Numbered from the stretch's first letter, positions 27,622 to 36,421 are shown. The stretch is DNA of 57,663 nucleotides from Streptococcus oralis (GCF_001578705.1 NZ_KQ969037.1:303360-361022), one strand, 5' to 3'. A program made the numbers and translations. The notes: generated by a model not told the origin, from the letters alone.

Positions 27622-28164
27622 GTGAAAGACTCGAGTATTTTTAACAAGCTCATTTATACTGTCCTATATTCCTTACTGATAGCATTTGTTATCGCTCATT
27701 TCATATTATGGTCATTTGGTTTATCATTTACTCCGATTATTTGGAATATTTGGCTCTTTCTTCTAATTTTTACTCTATTTATTCGCTTTTTGAGGTCCTT
27801 TGCAATTCTTGATCTTCTATTTGGGATATTTGGACTGAAATTTATTCCCATAGCGTGGAATACAGGGATTTTTGTTCCAATTATTCTCTCTATTTCGCAT
27901 ATTTTTATTTACTTTTTAAAGGGGAAATATCGCTTCCTTGAAGGAGTGCGCAGTGCGATTTGTAGTTTTTATATTTGGTTATTTGTAATTGTCGTCTTCG
28001 CTTTTATTCCAAATCCTCCTGTTCTAATCACTATTGATTATGAAGTTAGGGAACAAGAAATTGTCATAACAAAAGGATATTTGCTTCATGATGTATACTA
28101 TTATCATGAGCTGATCAATCCCTTTATCATGAAATCTGATATTAAGTTCGAAAAAGTTATATAG
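27622..28164 (+). CDS. Membrane protein with short extracellular tail, intact copy
   Basis: The 180-residue protein starts at a GTG with AAGGAG upstream. It has four or five hydrophobic segments, then a polar tail of about 50 residues beginning at ITIDYEVREQEIVITKGYL and rich in Tyr and His. The decayed paralogue at 25826-26354 shares the second half almost word for word. The 3' end lies 23 bases before the Nudix start. No named family recognised. Confidence 0.7.
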   Translation: MKDSSIFNKLIYTVLYSLLIAFVIAHFILWSFGLSFTPIIWNIWLFLLIFTLFIRFLRSFAILDLLFGIFGLKFIPIAWNTGIFVPIILSISHIFIYFLKGKYRFLEGVRSAICSFYIWLFVIVVFAFIPNPPVLITIDYEVREQEIVITKGYLLHDVYYYHELINPFIMKSDIKFEKVI

Positions 28165-28187
28165 CAAATTAGAAAGTGAGTAAATTT

Positions 28188-28655
28188 ATGTCCCGCTCCC
28201 AATTAACGATTTTAACAAACATTTGTCTGATTGAAGACCTTAAAAATCAGCGAGTAGTCATGCAATATCGCTCTCCTGAAACCAATCGCTGGTCTGGCTA
28301 TGCGTTTCCAGGAGGACATGTTGAGAATGGCGAGGCCTTTGCCGAGTCTGTCATTCGTGAAATATACGAAGAAACTGGTCTAACGATTCAGAATCCCCAA
28401 CTAGTCGGCATTAAAAATTGGCCCTTAGATACAGGTGAGCGCTACATCGTCTTTTGTTATAAGGTGACAGAGTTTACTGGAAATCTTCAATCATCTGAAG
28501 AAGGAGAAGTTTCTTGGGTGCAAAAAGACCAGATTCCAAACTTAGATCTGGCCTATGATATGTTACCTTTGATGGAGATGATGGAAGCACCTGACAAGTC
28601 AGAGTTTTTCTATCGTCACCGTACAGAGGACGGCTGGGAGAAAGAAATTTTCTAG
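28188..28655 (+). CDS. Nudix hydrolase, MutT-like 8-oxo-dGTP diphosphatase
   Basis: Nudix enzymes hydrolyse nucleoside diphosphate derivatives, and MutT-like ones remove oxidised dGTP. The protein is about 155 residues from the ATG at 28188. An in-frame GTG at 28176 would add four residues. The Nudix box is GGHVENGEAFAESVIREIYEETGL (key residues: G of GGH, then E-A-F-A-E-S-V-I-R-E-hydrophobic-x-E-E-T-G). The C-terminus FFYRHRTEDGWEKEIF is typical of the streptococcal form. It is convergent with niaR, overlapping by four bases. Confidence 0.88.
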   Translation: MSRSQLTILTNICLIEDLKNQRVVMQYRSPETNRWSGYAFPGGHVENGEAFAESVIREIYEETGLTIQNPQLVGIKNWPLDTGERYIVFCYKVTEFTGNLQSSEEGEVSWVQKDQIPNLDLAYDMLPLMEMMEAPDKSEFFYRHRTEDGWEKEIF

Positions 28656-29167
28656 TCTTTTACCAAATAACCTAATTGATCCAAGGCCTCCTCGATATAG
28701 TGGAGGTCTTGTTGTGTTTCAGCTTCAACAAGGTGGTAATGGATGCCGTCTGTCAATTCAGAAAGTGGTCTAAAGTCTGAATTCTCGACTTGTTCCAGAA
28801 AGTGCTGGACATCTCGGCGGCAGGTGAGTTTGAGCAGGGTTTCAATTTCGCCATAAACGGGATGATCGATTAAGATATTTTGAACGCGTCCGCCATTATC
28901 TACAATGGCTAGTAGTTCCTGACCGATTTCTTCCAGTTCATGTTTCACTTTAAAGAGTTTGTGAACGTAGGGACTGGCATCATTTTCTTTGTAGATATAA
29001 CCACGATTGGTTGACAAGATAGGAGCGCCATCGGCTCGCAAGATGGCAATGTCTTGGACGATGATTTGGCGTGTGACATGAAAGTGTTCAGCCAAGGTTT
29101 GACCATTGAGAGCTTTTGGTGACTCTTTTAACAGTTTGAGAAGAGCTTGTTTGCGATCTTTTGTCAT
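28652..29167 (-). CDS. niaR: NiaR, niacin-responsive transcriptional repressor
   Basis: NiaR represses NAD biosynthesis and niacin uptake genes when niacin is plentiful. The 171-residue protein has an N-terminal winged-helix domain (NGQTLAEHFHVTRQIIVQDI at about residues 21-40) and a C-terminal 3H domain with conserved histidines in ILIDHPVYGEI, RRDVQHFLEQ and GIHYHLVEA. It lies 11 bases downstream of niaX in one operon, so it probably controls its own expression through the operator before niaX. Confidence 0.9.
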   Translation of the reverse strand: MTKDRKQALLKLLKESPKALNGQTLAEHFHVTRQIIVQDIAILRADGAPILSTNRGYIYKENDASPYVHKLFKVKHELEEIGQELLAIVDNGGRVQNILIDHPVYGEIETLLKLTCRRDVQHFLEQVENSDFRPLSELTDGIHYHLVEAETQQDLHYIEEALDQLGYLVKD

Positions 29168-29178
29168 AGCTTTTCCTT

Positions 29179-29706
29179 TTAGCGACGTTTTCGAAGCACT
29201 TTATAGACAGCTAGTGCCAATGTATAGTCTACCATACTATGGATAATTGTGCCAAAACCAACTAGGACAAAGAGAACATAAAACATATTTTCAACGTTTG
29301 TCCCTGAAGTGGCATAGAAGATGATACAAGCCAGTACTTCAGCGATAGCATGAACAACACCCAAAACAAAGTTAAAAATCCAAGATGCCTTTGGTTTATC
29401 CAAGGTTTCAGGGAATTTCTTTAAGTAAAATGCTCCCAAAATACCAAAAACGATGTGAGAAAAGGCGCGCAGTACGATAACCATAGGGTAGCCTGCCATC
29501 AGGAAGCCGAGACTAGAAGCGATGATCACAAAACCAGCCATCAAAGGTGATAGGAACATGGCGATAAAGATGGCGATATGGCTTCCTAAAGTGTAAGAAG
29601 CTGGTGGGATGACAATTTTAAAAGGCATAATGATTGGAATCAAAATCGCGATTGCTGTGAGTAGTGCAGTCATGGTCATAAACTGCGTTTTTTTCCGTAT
29701 ATCCAT
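29179..29706 (-). CDS. niaX: NiaX, substrate-binding subunit of an ECF niacin transporter
   Basis: NiaX is the S component that captures niacin and docks onto the shared ECF module encoded elsewhere. The 175-residue protein has about six membrane helices, including ALLTAIAILIPIIMPFKIV, ASYTLGSHIAIFIAMFLSP and the C-terminal FVLVGFGTIIHSMVDYTLAL. The upstream ATG at 29718 overlaps the GGAGG ribosome binding site of the ATG at 29706, so I take 29706 as the start. Pairing with niaR supports the substrate. Confidence 0.88.
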   Translation of the reverse strand: MDIRKKTQFMTMTALLTAIAILIPIIMPFKIVIPPASYTLGSHIAIFIAMFLSPLMAGFVIIASSLGFLMAGYPMVIVLRAFSHIVFGILGAFYLKKFPETLDKPKASWIFNFVLGVVHAIAEVLACIIFYATSGTNVENMFYVLFVLVGFGTIIHSMVDYTLALAVYKVLRKRR

Positions 29707-29727
29707 AAGAACCTCCATTTATCTGTA

Positions 29728-29767
29728 TATACACAAGTATAGTACAATAAATAGTCAAACATGTCAA
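29728..29767 (-). promoter_or_regulatory. niaX-niaR promoter with candidate NiaR operator
   Basis: On the reverse strand TTGACA (29762-29767), a 17-nt spacer and TACTAT (29739-29744) form a strong promoter. A perfect inverted repeat TATAC-TTGT-GTATA (29728-29741) overlaps the -10 box and transcription start, the expected position for repression. Assignment to NiaR is by context. Confidence 0.65.
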
Positions 29768-29914
29768 GAATTTATTTTGATTTTATTGAAAATTTTCAAA
29801 AGTATAGGTGGTGGATTCAAAGGATTTTCATATATTTTCAAAATTTTGAACTAGTGACTCCTTGGTAAATAACTTTTTATGAGTAGAAGATGAGCCTTTA
29901 CTGGTGAAAACTAA

Positions 29915-29943
29915 AACTCCACCTTCAGGACGAAAGTGGAGTT
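29915..29943 (-). terminator. Terminator after panT
   Basis: AACTCCAC (29915-29922) pairs with GTGGAGTT (29936-29943), seven bases past the panT stop, with a T-rich tail on the reverse strand. Confidence 0.75.
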
Positions 29944-29949
29944 GTTTTT

Positions 29950-30513
29950 TTATTTCTTCAAGGTTTCGAGACGTGGGACAATTGCTACAGTTAGAACGGC
30001 TGAGATGAGGAGTTCAGCAATTGAGTTTGTAGAGATGACAGTTGCTAGGAGTTTTTGGATATTGCCATCGAAGACATTTCCAAAAAGGAAGAAGATTCCC
30101 CCGAGGACAAAGACGGTGTTTGTAAGGGAACCGAGAGCACCAGCAAAGATGAGACCCGTTCTGTTTTTAAATAATTTATAAACCAAGTAAGGTGTCAGCC
30201 CAATCAAAACGCGAGGGATAATAGCGATAATCGCAGAATAGATATTTCCGTTCGGTACGAATGGTGAGAATAGATAGCTGGTTGGAAGGATGGTAATCGT
30301 GTTGACCGTCAAGCTCAATAGCCCCATAAGAAAACCAAGTGTAACTCCAACTCGTGGGCCGTAAATAATACTTGCAATAATAACAGGAATATGCACGATG
30401 GTTGGTTTGATTGGAAATGGGAAAAGATTAAACAGGATTGAACTTAAAAAGTGGATAACGAGCATAGTTGCAAAAAAGATTGCAATGGGCGCAATATTAG
30501 AGCGTTTTTTCAT
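29950..30513 (-). CDS. panT: PanT-like pantothenate ECF transporter substrate subunit
   Basis: The 187-residue membrane protein is of ECF S-component type, with six predicted helices and an N-terminal segment FFATMLVIHFLSSILFNLFP. IYGPRVGVTLGFLMGLLSL and GNIYSAIIAIIPRVLIGLTP are also typical. It overlaps coaC by 17 bases and completes an operon coaB-coaC-panT, which makes pantothenate, the CoA precursor, the likely substrate. Substrate is inferred from this context. Confidence 0.82.
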   Translation of the reverse strand: MKKRSNIAPIAIFFATMLVIHFLSSILFNLFPFPIKPTIVHIPVIIASIIYGPRVGVTLGFLMGLLSLTVNTITILPTSYLFSPFVPNGNIYSAIIAIIPRVLIGLTPYLVYKLFKNRTGLIFAGALGSLTNTVFVLGGIFFLFGNVFDGNIQKLLATVISTNSIAELLISAVLTVAIVPRLETLKK

Positions 30514-31048
30514 CGAGGGTTTCCTTTATTCTTTCTAAAATAGTATTCAGGTCAGCTAGGGCGCCTTTTCCGTAATCGCCACAGGCTAGTAGAGATTCCT
30601 TTGGAGAGATAATCTGATAACCATAGGTCTCTAATGTTTTTAGATTAGCCTGAGTTGCCGGGTGGTCATACATTTTTGTGTTCATGGCTGGTGCGATTAG
30701 CTTTTTGACGTGTTCTGGCAAGGCAAGTGCTGTGCTTGTCACCATGTTGTCCGCAAATCCGTGGGCTAGTTTGGCGATGGTATTAGCAGTAGCAGGGACA
30801 ACAATAAAAAGGTCAGTTTTTTTTCCTAGTTCGATATGATTGACTTGATCAGGATAGGGTTCCTTCATGACATCAAGGTGGACAGGATTCTGTGAGAGGA
30901 CTTGTAGTGTCAACGGTTGGATAAACTCTGTAGCAGCCTGAGTCATTAAGACAGTGACATGATGGCCTTGTTTTTTCAAGGAACTGACCAGGTCAGCTGA
31001 TTTATAGGAGGCAATGGAACCTGTCACTGCGATCAGAATGTTTGCCAT
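30497..31048 (-). CDS. coaC: Phosphopantothenoylcysteine decarboxylase
   Basis: It decarboxylates 4'-phosphopantothenoyl-cysteine to phosphopantetheine with FMN, in CoA synthesis. The 183-residue flavoprotein has ITGSIA-type N-terminus (AVTGSIASYKSADLVSSL), the catalytic histidine in VNHIELGKK, then VVPATANTIAKLAHGFADNM and the substrate-binding PAMNTKMYDHPATQANL. Many bacteria fuse CoaB and CoaC. Here they are separate genes, as usual in streptococci. It lies 11 bases after coaB. Confidence 0.94.
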   Translation of the reverse strand: MANILIAVTGSIASYKSADLVSSLKKQGHHVTVLMTQAATEFIQPLTLQVLSQNPVHLDVMKEPYPDQVNHIELGKKTDLFIVVPATANTIAKLAHGFADNMVTSTALALPEHVKKLIAPAMNTKMYDHPATQANLKTLETYGYQIISPKESLLACGDYGKGALADLNTILERIKETLDEKTL

Positions 31049-31059
31049 GGCTTTCCTTT

Positions 31060-31749
31060 CTAAGAATCGTATGCTTGAATTTTTTCAAGGAGGAGGCTCG
31101 CAATTTCCTCTTTGGTTTGAACAGTTTGAAGATGCTCTCTCTCAACAAAGATTGCTCGATGTTGATTCGCTGAGATTTGAGTAAGGTCATTTGCAATGAT
31201 TAGGTCTGCCTGGTTCTTGACAAGACTCTTTCGAGCAATCTCAATGAGATAATCTTCAGAGACATCAACCAGCAATTTAAACCCAATCAGATGAATGGCA
31301 GGATTCCATTCTTTGACCAGAGAGATGATTTTGGGTGTTTTTTTCAGGAATAAGACCTGAACCTCATCAGTTGAAGAAATCTTAGTCTGATGATTCTGCT
31401 TGCTTAAAAATTCTTCTAAATTAGGGCTAGCCTGAACTTCCTCAAGCCCCGTCATATAAACAGGAGTGTAGTCAGAAACTGCCATAGAATGAATCAGAAC
31501 CTGATAATTTTGAACATGCTCTTTCATCTCTAAAAGAAGATCATTAGTATTTTTGATTTCTCGAATGGTTAAATGGGGACGAGGTTCTGGCTTAAGAGCT
31601 CTGTTAGTAGTTATCAAACAAACTTCATGCCCTGCAGCAAGCAAGGTTTCTGTGATGATTTTCCCCAAGCGACCAGTGGAATGGTTCGTAATAGAGCGGA
31701 CGCTATCAATAGCTTCACTCGTACCGCCCGACGTAACTAAAATTTTCAT
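31060..31749 (-). CDS. coaB: Phosphopantothenate-cysteine ligase
   Basis: It joins 4'-phosphopantothenate with cysteine using CTP. The 229-residue protein starts MKILVTSGGTSEAIDSVRSI, continues with ITNHSTGRLG and later KIS and VGFKLLVD-like segments (LIGFKLLVDVSEDYL), the family hallmarks. A longer frame reaches 31794, but the first 15 residues are not conserved-looking and the promoter's -10 box lies inside them, so the ATG at 31749 is the start. It is the first gene of coaB-coaC-panT. Confidence 0.92.
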   Translation of the reverse strand: MKILVTSGGTSEAIDSVRSITNHSTGRLGKIITETLLAAGHEVCLITTNRALKPEPRPHLTIREIKNTNDLLLEMKEHVQNYQVLIHSMAVSDYTPVYMTGLEEVQASPNLEEFLSKQNHQTKISSTDEVQVLFLKKTPKIISLVKEWNPAIHLIGFKLLVDVSEDYLIEIARKSLVKNQADLIIANDLTQISANQHRAIFVEREHLQTVQTKEEIASLLLEKIQAYDS

Positions 31750-31755
31750 AGGACT

Positions 31756-31784
31756 ATTGTACACAAAAATAAACGTTAAGTAAA
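31756..31784 (-). promoter_or_regulatory. coaB promoter giving a probably leaderless mRNA
   Basis: On the reverse strand TTTACT (31779-31784), 17 nt and TACAAT (31756-31761) are followed by six bases and then the ATG. The expected start of transcription coincides with the start codon, and no ribosome binding site is visible. Confidence 0.6.
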
Positions 31785-31816
31785 ATGAAAGCATTTAAAA
31801 GAAAAATATATTATTA

Positions 31817-31845
31817 TTGACATTTATAGTAATAAATAAGATAAT
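31817..31845 (+). promoter_or_regulatory. Promoter of the two-gene membrane/nuclease-like module
   Basis: TTGACA (31817-31822), a 17-nt spacer and GATAAT (31840-31845) lie 30 bases before the first gene, with AAAAGGGG as ribosome binding site. This gives the module its own promoter, divergent from coaB. Confidence 0.75.
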
Positions 31846-31875
31846 GAATCTAAGTAAATTAAAAGGGGTATTACT

Positions 31876-33033
31876 ATGGATTTTTTAAAATTTGCGGACA
31901 ATATTGTAAAAGAAGCTGGAAAAGTATTGAATGATGTCGGTTCTGCTACTAGCGAAGCCTTAAATGAAGCGAGTAAATTTACTGGAGAAGTTATTACAGA
32001 ATCTGTAAAAACTATAGGTGAAGTATCAAGCCAAGTTGGTAATGTTGTCTCAGAGAAAGCTGTTGGAGTTGCCGGAGATGTAGCACATCAGATAACAAAT
32101 GTGACTTCTGAAACATTTAACGAAGCTGGGAAAATAGCGAATAATACAAAAGAACAAATTGAATCGGTAGACCTTTTTAATTCTAAACTAAGACAAGAAG
32201 CTGTTGATGGATATAATGAAGCTATTAGTTGTTATAATGAGGAAGCTGATAGCTTGGCTAATAAATCAATAGAGCTTTATCAGGTTAGGGATAAAGCTAT
32301 CAAAGTTGTAAAAATTGTTGAAGAAAGAATTAACAAACTAGCAAATAAACCAAAAGAGTTTGAAACAAAATTAGAAGCAATTGATGTTGAAATTCAAAAT
32401 TTTGAAGATAAGCAAATTGCTATTTCACAGTCAATTAAGGAAGCTGAATTAGCAAGTGGTAGCACAGCGGCTACGGCTTCACTTAGCGCATTAGGAGTAA
32501 CAGTTGCAACTTTAGGGCCTACTGCCGCTATGGGTGTTGCAACTACATTTGGTGTTGCATCAACAGGTACTGCAATTTCAAGTTTGTCAGGTGCTGCAGC
32601 AAATAGCGCCGCTCTGGCTTGGTTAGGTGGTGGAAGTGTAGCAGCTGGTGGCGGTGGAGTGGCAGCCGGTAACGCATTTTTAGCATTGGCTGGTCCTGTC
32701 GGTTGGGGAATTGCAGGCGCTATGTTGACCGCTTCTATAGGCGCTGGTGTAGTAGCTAATAGGAAAAATGAAGAAGTTGCAAAAGAGGCTATGGAGGAAC
32801 AGAAAAAGGTAGAATTGTTGGCTAGACAACTTAAAGAAAAAGTAATAGAAGTTACGGAATTAATAGAACTAACTGAAAAACAAACAGAAGGAATTTATTT
32901 AGCCAATTTATCTTTAACTGGGATGGACTATAGCTTATTTACTGAAGATGAAAAATATCAGGCAGGTGCTTTAGTGAATTCAACTCTATCATTAACCGCT
33001 ATGGTAAATAAGGAAATTAGAATAAATGAGTAA
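31876..33033 (+). CDS. Helical-repeat protein with glycine-rich membrane hairpin
   Basis: I do not recognise a named family. The 385-residue protein has three parts. Residues 1-100 are 11-mer-like amphipathic helices (VITESVKTIGEVSSQVGNVV and similar), as in LEA or apolipoproteins. Residues about 100-195 are coiled coil. Residues about 195-300 are a long Gly/Ala-rich hydrophobic region with LAWLGGGSVAAGGGGVAAG and LALAGPVGWGIAGAMLTASI, ending in a basic stop NRKNEE. The last 85 residues are coiled coil again. Such a layout fits an alpha-helical membrane-inserting or pore-like protein. Its 3' end overlaps the next gene by 8 bases, so the two act together. Both are AT-rich compared with their neighbours. 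Confidence 0.75.
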   Translation: MDFLKFADNIVKEAGKVLNDVGSATSEALNEASKFTGEVITESVKTIGEVSSQVGNVVSEKAVGVAGDVAHQITNVTSETFNEAGKIANNTKEQIESVDLFNSKLRQEAVDGYNEAISCYNEEADSLANKSIELYQVRDKAIKVVKIVEERINKLANKPKEFETKLEAIDVEIQNFEDKQIAISQSIKEAELASGSTAATASLSALGVTVATLGPTAAMGVATTFGVASTGTAISSLSGAAANSAALAWLGGGSVAAGGGGVAAGNAFLALAGPVGWGIAGAMLTASIGAGVVANRKNEEVAKEAMEEQKKVELLARQLKEKVIEVTELIELTEKQTEGIYLANLSLTGMDYSLFTEDEKYQAGALVNSTLSLTAMVNKEIRINE

Positions 33034-34501
33034 CCAGATTTTTAATCAAGCTTTTAACCAAGGTATTGGTGCATATGTCAATTGTTTAAATAATTTAAGG
33101 ATTCAAGACTTACAAATTGCTATGAAAATCATAGAGGATGAAGCGTGTAAAGTCATCTTAAACAAGGATAATGTCTCAAAAATCTTAAACCATACTAGAG
33201 ATAATATTGAAGATGTTATTCTAAAGAAGCGTGGAGGAGAGAACGGTGGTCACGGCTTTATCGCTGAATTTGCAGAAGCTGGGATTGTAAATGCGAGGAG
33301 AGCTATTGAAGGATTAAATCCTATTGTAAAAGTATTGAATGATAATGGACCTGCCGATTTATTAATTGGTAGAAATACCATTCAAATGAAGTTTTATAAT
33401 AATTTACGTGATGAACTGGATCAATCATTTCTTTACAGTGCAAAAATGAAAATGATGTTTCCAAAAGATCACGTGCTAGTATTTGAAAAAATAATGGCTG
33501 GAGCAAAAGAAGTTGAATTTAATGGTAAAAGATTATCTATTAAACAAATTACGGATATACGGCAAACAATCAATGATATTACCAAAAGTAAAGGACTTAC
33601 TTCATACAAATCTTGGATGAAATCTTCTGTTTTAAATTATAATGATGCTCAAAAAAATTCAATTCATTCTCTTTTAGGTTCTGAAGAGAAGAATATTCGT
33701 AAAACAGTTAGACTGAAACAACAAGAATTAAATGGAAAACGATTAGTAGCGCAAAAACATGCATTACCAAATTTAAAAGAAGCTAGCAAGGTTGCAAGAA
33801 ACGCAGCGTTTTTACAGGGTGGTTTAGCTTTGTTGTCAAGTGTATATGGAAAATACAAAGAAGGAAAAAGTATTTTTGAATTCGAAGAATCAGATTGGTT
33901 AGATTGTGGATTGGACACAGCTGAAGGAGTTGTAAAGGGGGCAATATCTGGTTATTCCATTTACGGATTAACAAACGTCTTTGGTATTAGTGCTCCAAAT
34001 GCCAGTGCTTTAGTAATGGCTACTTATGGAATGATTGATGTTGTTTTGAGATTTAGATCTTCTGAAATAACTCAAGATGAACTTATGAATCTCTTGACAT
34101 TAAATGTAATAGATGCTTCCTTTGCAACAATTGGTGCTTGTATTGGTCAAGCAACGATTCCTATACCAGTTCTAGGTTCTATAGTAGGTTCAATAGCTAG
34201 TTCAATCATTTGGGAAATAGGGAAGGGAATATTAAATGATAGCGAACAAAAAATAATTCAAGACTATAAGGAAAATCTGAATAATTACATAAAAATTTTA
34301 GATAAGCATTATCTTACAATTTATAACGAAATCATAGAAAAATATAAAAAACTGGGTGAAATACAAGAGTATTCGTTTGATTTGTCAATAAATACTAAAC
34401 TTAGATTTGAGTACTCTATTGAGATGGCGGAAAAATTAGAAATCGAAGATAAAAAAATTCTTCATGATTTGACTGAAATTGATAGTTATTTTCTTTCCTA
34501 G
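33026..34501 (+). CDS. Nuclease-like protein with membrane-type C-terminal half
   Basis: There is no family I can name with certainty. In the 491-residue protein, residues 68-125 contain RGGENGGHGFIAEFAE, then NGPADLLIGRNTIQMKFYNN. The spacing of E81 or E84, D111 and Q120-x-K122 resembles a PD-(D/E)XK nuclease core. Residues about 270-400 hold three or four hydrophobic, Gly/Ala-rich stretches (GAISGYSIYGLTNVFGI, FATIGACIGQATIPIPVLGS), and the C-terminus is helical. The start lies inside the preceding gene, so translation is coupled. A defence or toxin-like role is inferred from the architecture and from insertion between core genes. Confidence 0.7.
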   Translation: MSNQIFNQAFNQGIGAYVNCLNNLRIQDLQIAMKIIEDEACKVILNKDNVSKILNHTRDNIEDVILKKRGGENGGHGFIAEFAEAGIVNARRAIEGLNPIVKVLNDNGPADLLIGRNTIQMKFYNNLRDELDQSFLYSAKMKMMFPKDHVLVFEKIMAGAKEVEFNGKRLSIKQITDIRQTINDITKSKGLTSYKSWMKSSVLNYNDAQKNSIHSLLGSEEKNIRKTVRLKQQELNGKRLVAQKHALPNLKEASKVARNAAFLQGGLALLSSVYGKYKEGKSIFEFEESDWLDCGLDTAEGVVKGAISGYSIYGLTNVFGISAPNASALVMATYGMIDVVLRFRSSEITQDELMNLLTLNVIDASFATIGACIGQATIPIPVLGSIVGSIASSIIWEIGKGILNDSEQKIIQDYKENLNNYIKILDKHYLTIYNEIIEKYKKLGEIQEYSFDLSINTKLRFEYSIEMAEKLEIEDKKILHDLTEIDSYFLS

Positions 34502-34515
34502 ATCATTTTCAGATT

Positions 34516-34538
34516 CTTTATAGTCTAAAACTATAAAG
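34516..34538 (+). terminator. Hairpin after the two-gene module
   Basis: CTTTATAGT (34516-34524) and ACTATAAAG (34530-34538) form a perfect 9-bp stem. There is no strong T tract, so termination may be partial. Confidence 0.45.
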
Positions 34539-34584
34539 CCATATAAAATTTTTCAAAGGGCTCTAAAAATCTTGAAATTTAGGA

Positions 34585-34641
34585 TATTCACGAACGTTTT
34601 AAGGGTTTAATAGTGTTAAAAATCTTGTTTTGTGTTATAAT
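34585..34641 (+). promoter_or_regulatory. fhs promoter region with candidate PurR box
   Basis: TATTCACGAACGTTTT (34585-34600) resembles the PurBox (C-C-G-A-A-C core) by which PurR activates purine genes, including fhs in Lactococcus. TATAAT lies at 34636-34641, about 45 bases further on, without a good -35 box, as expected of an activator-dependent promoter. Confidence 0.5.
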
Positions 34642-34674
34642 GAATTATCACATTAGAGATTAGAGGAGTTTGTT

Positions 34675-36345
34675 ATGAAAACAGATATTGAAATCGCGCA
34701 GAGTATTGAGTTGAAGCCGATCGTTGATGTTGTGGAGAAGCTTGGTATTTCTTACGACGATTTGGAGCTGTACGGAAAGTACAAGGCTAAGCTCAGCTTT
34801 GATAAAATTCGTGCAGTTGAGAGCAATCCAGTTGGGAAATTGATCTTGGTAACTGCCATCAACCCAACGCCTGCAGGTGAAGGGAAGTCAACCATTACCA
34901 TTGGTCTTGCAGACGCCTTGAATAAAATTGGTAAGAAAACGATGATTGCTATCCGCGAACCGTCTCTTGGTCCAGTAATGGGGATTAAGGGTGGTGCAGC
35001 CGGTGGTGGTTATGCCCAAGTGTTGCCAATGGAGGACATCAACCTCCACTTTACTGGAGATATGCATGCTATTACAACTGCCAACAATGCTCTTTCTGCC
35101 TTGATTGACAATCACTTGCACCAAGGGAATGAGCTGGGAATCGACCAACGTCGCATTCTCTGGAAACGTGTCGTTGACTTGAACGACCGTGCCCTTCGTC
35201 ATGTTACCGTTGGACTTGGTGGCCCTCTAAATGGTATTCCACGCGAGGATGGTTTTGACATTACCGTTGCTTCCGAAATTATGGCGATTCTTTGCTTGGC
35301 GACTGATATTGAAGATTTGAAACGTCGTTTGGCTAATATTGTTATCGGTTATCGCTATGACCGTACACCAGTTTCTGTTGGTGATTTGCAGGTTGAAGGT
35401 GCTTTGGCTTTGATTTTGAAGGATGCTATTAAGCCGAACTTGGTTCAGACAATTTACGGAACACCTGCCTTTGTACACGGTGGTCCATTTGCCAATATCG
35501 CTCATGGATGTAACTCTGTTTTGGCAACAAGCACAGCTCTTCGCTTGGCTGATTATACTGTTACTGAAGCTGGTTTTGGTGCGGACCTTGGTGCCGAGAA
35601 ATTCCTTGATATCAAGACACCAAACTTGCCAACTTCTCCAGATGCAGTAGTCATCGTCGCAACCCTTCGTGCCCTTAAGATGAATGGTGGTGTGGCTAAG
35701 GATGCTTTGACAGAGGAAAATGTAGAAGCAGTTCGCGCAGGTTTTGCTAATTTAAAACGCCACGTTGAGAATATCCGTAAGTTTGGTATTCCAGCAGTTG
35801 TTGCGATTAATGAGTTTGTCACTGATACAGAAGCTGAAATCGCAGCTTTGAAGGAACTTTGTGCCTCAATCGATGTTCCAGTAGAATTGGCTAGTGTCTG
35901 GGCTGATGGTGCAGAAGGTGGCGTAGCGCTTGCCGAAACGGTTGTTAAGACTATTGCTGAAAATCCAGCCAACTACACTCGTCTTTATGACAATGACCTT
36001 TCTGTCCAAGAAAAGATTGAAAAAATTGTCACTGAAATCTATCGTGGTAGCAAAGTGAACTTTGAGAAAAAAGCCCAAACGCAAATCGCTCAAATCGTTC
36101 AGAATGGTTGGGACAAATTGCCAATCTGTATGGCTAAAACTCAGTACAGTTTCTCAGACAATCCAAATGCACTTGGAGCACCTGAAAACTTTGAAATTAC
36201 CATTCGTGAATTGGTACCAAAATTAGGGGCTGGCTTCATCGTTGCTCTGACTGGTGATGTCATGACTATGCCAGGACTTCCAAAACGACCTGCGGCTCTC
36301 AACATGGACGTTGAAAGCGACGGAACCGTTCTAGGTTTGTTCTAG
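34675..36345 (+). CDS. fhs: Formate-tetrahydrofolate ligase
   Basis: It makes 10-formyltetrahydrofolate from formate, tetrahydrofolate and ATP, feeding purine synthesis. The 556-residue protein has the ATP site [18 protein letters not shown] and [18 protein letters not shown], followed by [18 protein letters not shown] and the C-terminal [16 protein letters not shown]. Length is standard. It is preceded by TAGAGGAG and by a possible PurR site, and stands alone. Confidence 0.97.
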   Translation: MKTDIEIAQSIELKPIVDVVEKLGISYDDLELYGKYKAKLSFDKIRAVESNPVGKLILVTAINPTPAGEGKSTITIGLADALNKIGKKTMIAIREPSLGPVMGIKGGAAGGGYAQVLPMEDINLHFTGDMHAITTANNALSALIDNHLHQGNELGIDQRRILWKRVVDLNDRALRHVTVGLGGPLNGIPREDGFDITVASEIMAILCLATDIEDLKRRLANIVIGYRYDRTPVSVGDLQVEGALALILKDAIKPNLVQTIYGTPAFVHGGPFANIAHGCNSVLATSTALRLADYTVTEAGFGADLGAEKFLDIKTPNLPTSPDAVVIVATLRALKMNGGVAKDALTEENVEAVRAGFANLKRHVENIRKFGIPAVVAINEFVTDTEAEIAALKELCASIDVPVELASVWADGAEGGVALAETVVKTIAENPANYTRLYDNDLSVQEKIEKIVTEIYRGSKVNFEKKAQTQIAQIVQNGWDKLPICMAKTQYSFSDNPNALGAPENFEITIRELVPKLGAGFIVALTGDVMTMPGLPKRPAALNMDVESDGTVLGLF

Positions 36346-36421
36346 TATATTGTAATTGACTTTAAATGAGTTTGGTAATAATATCCAAGCTCATTTTCGA
36401 TTTTAGAGAGGGGAATATATT

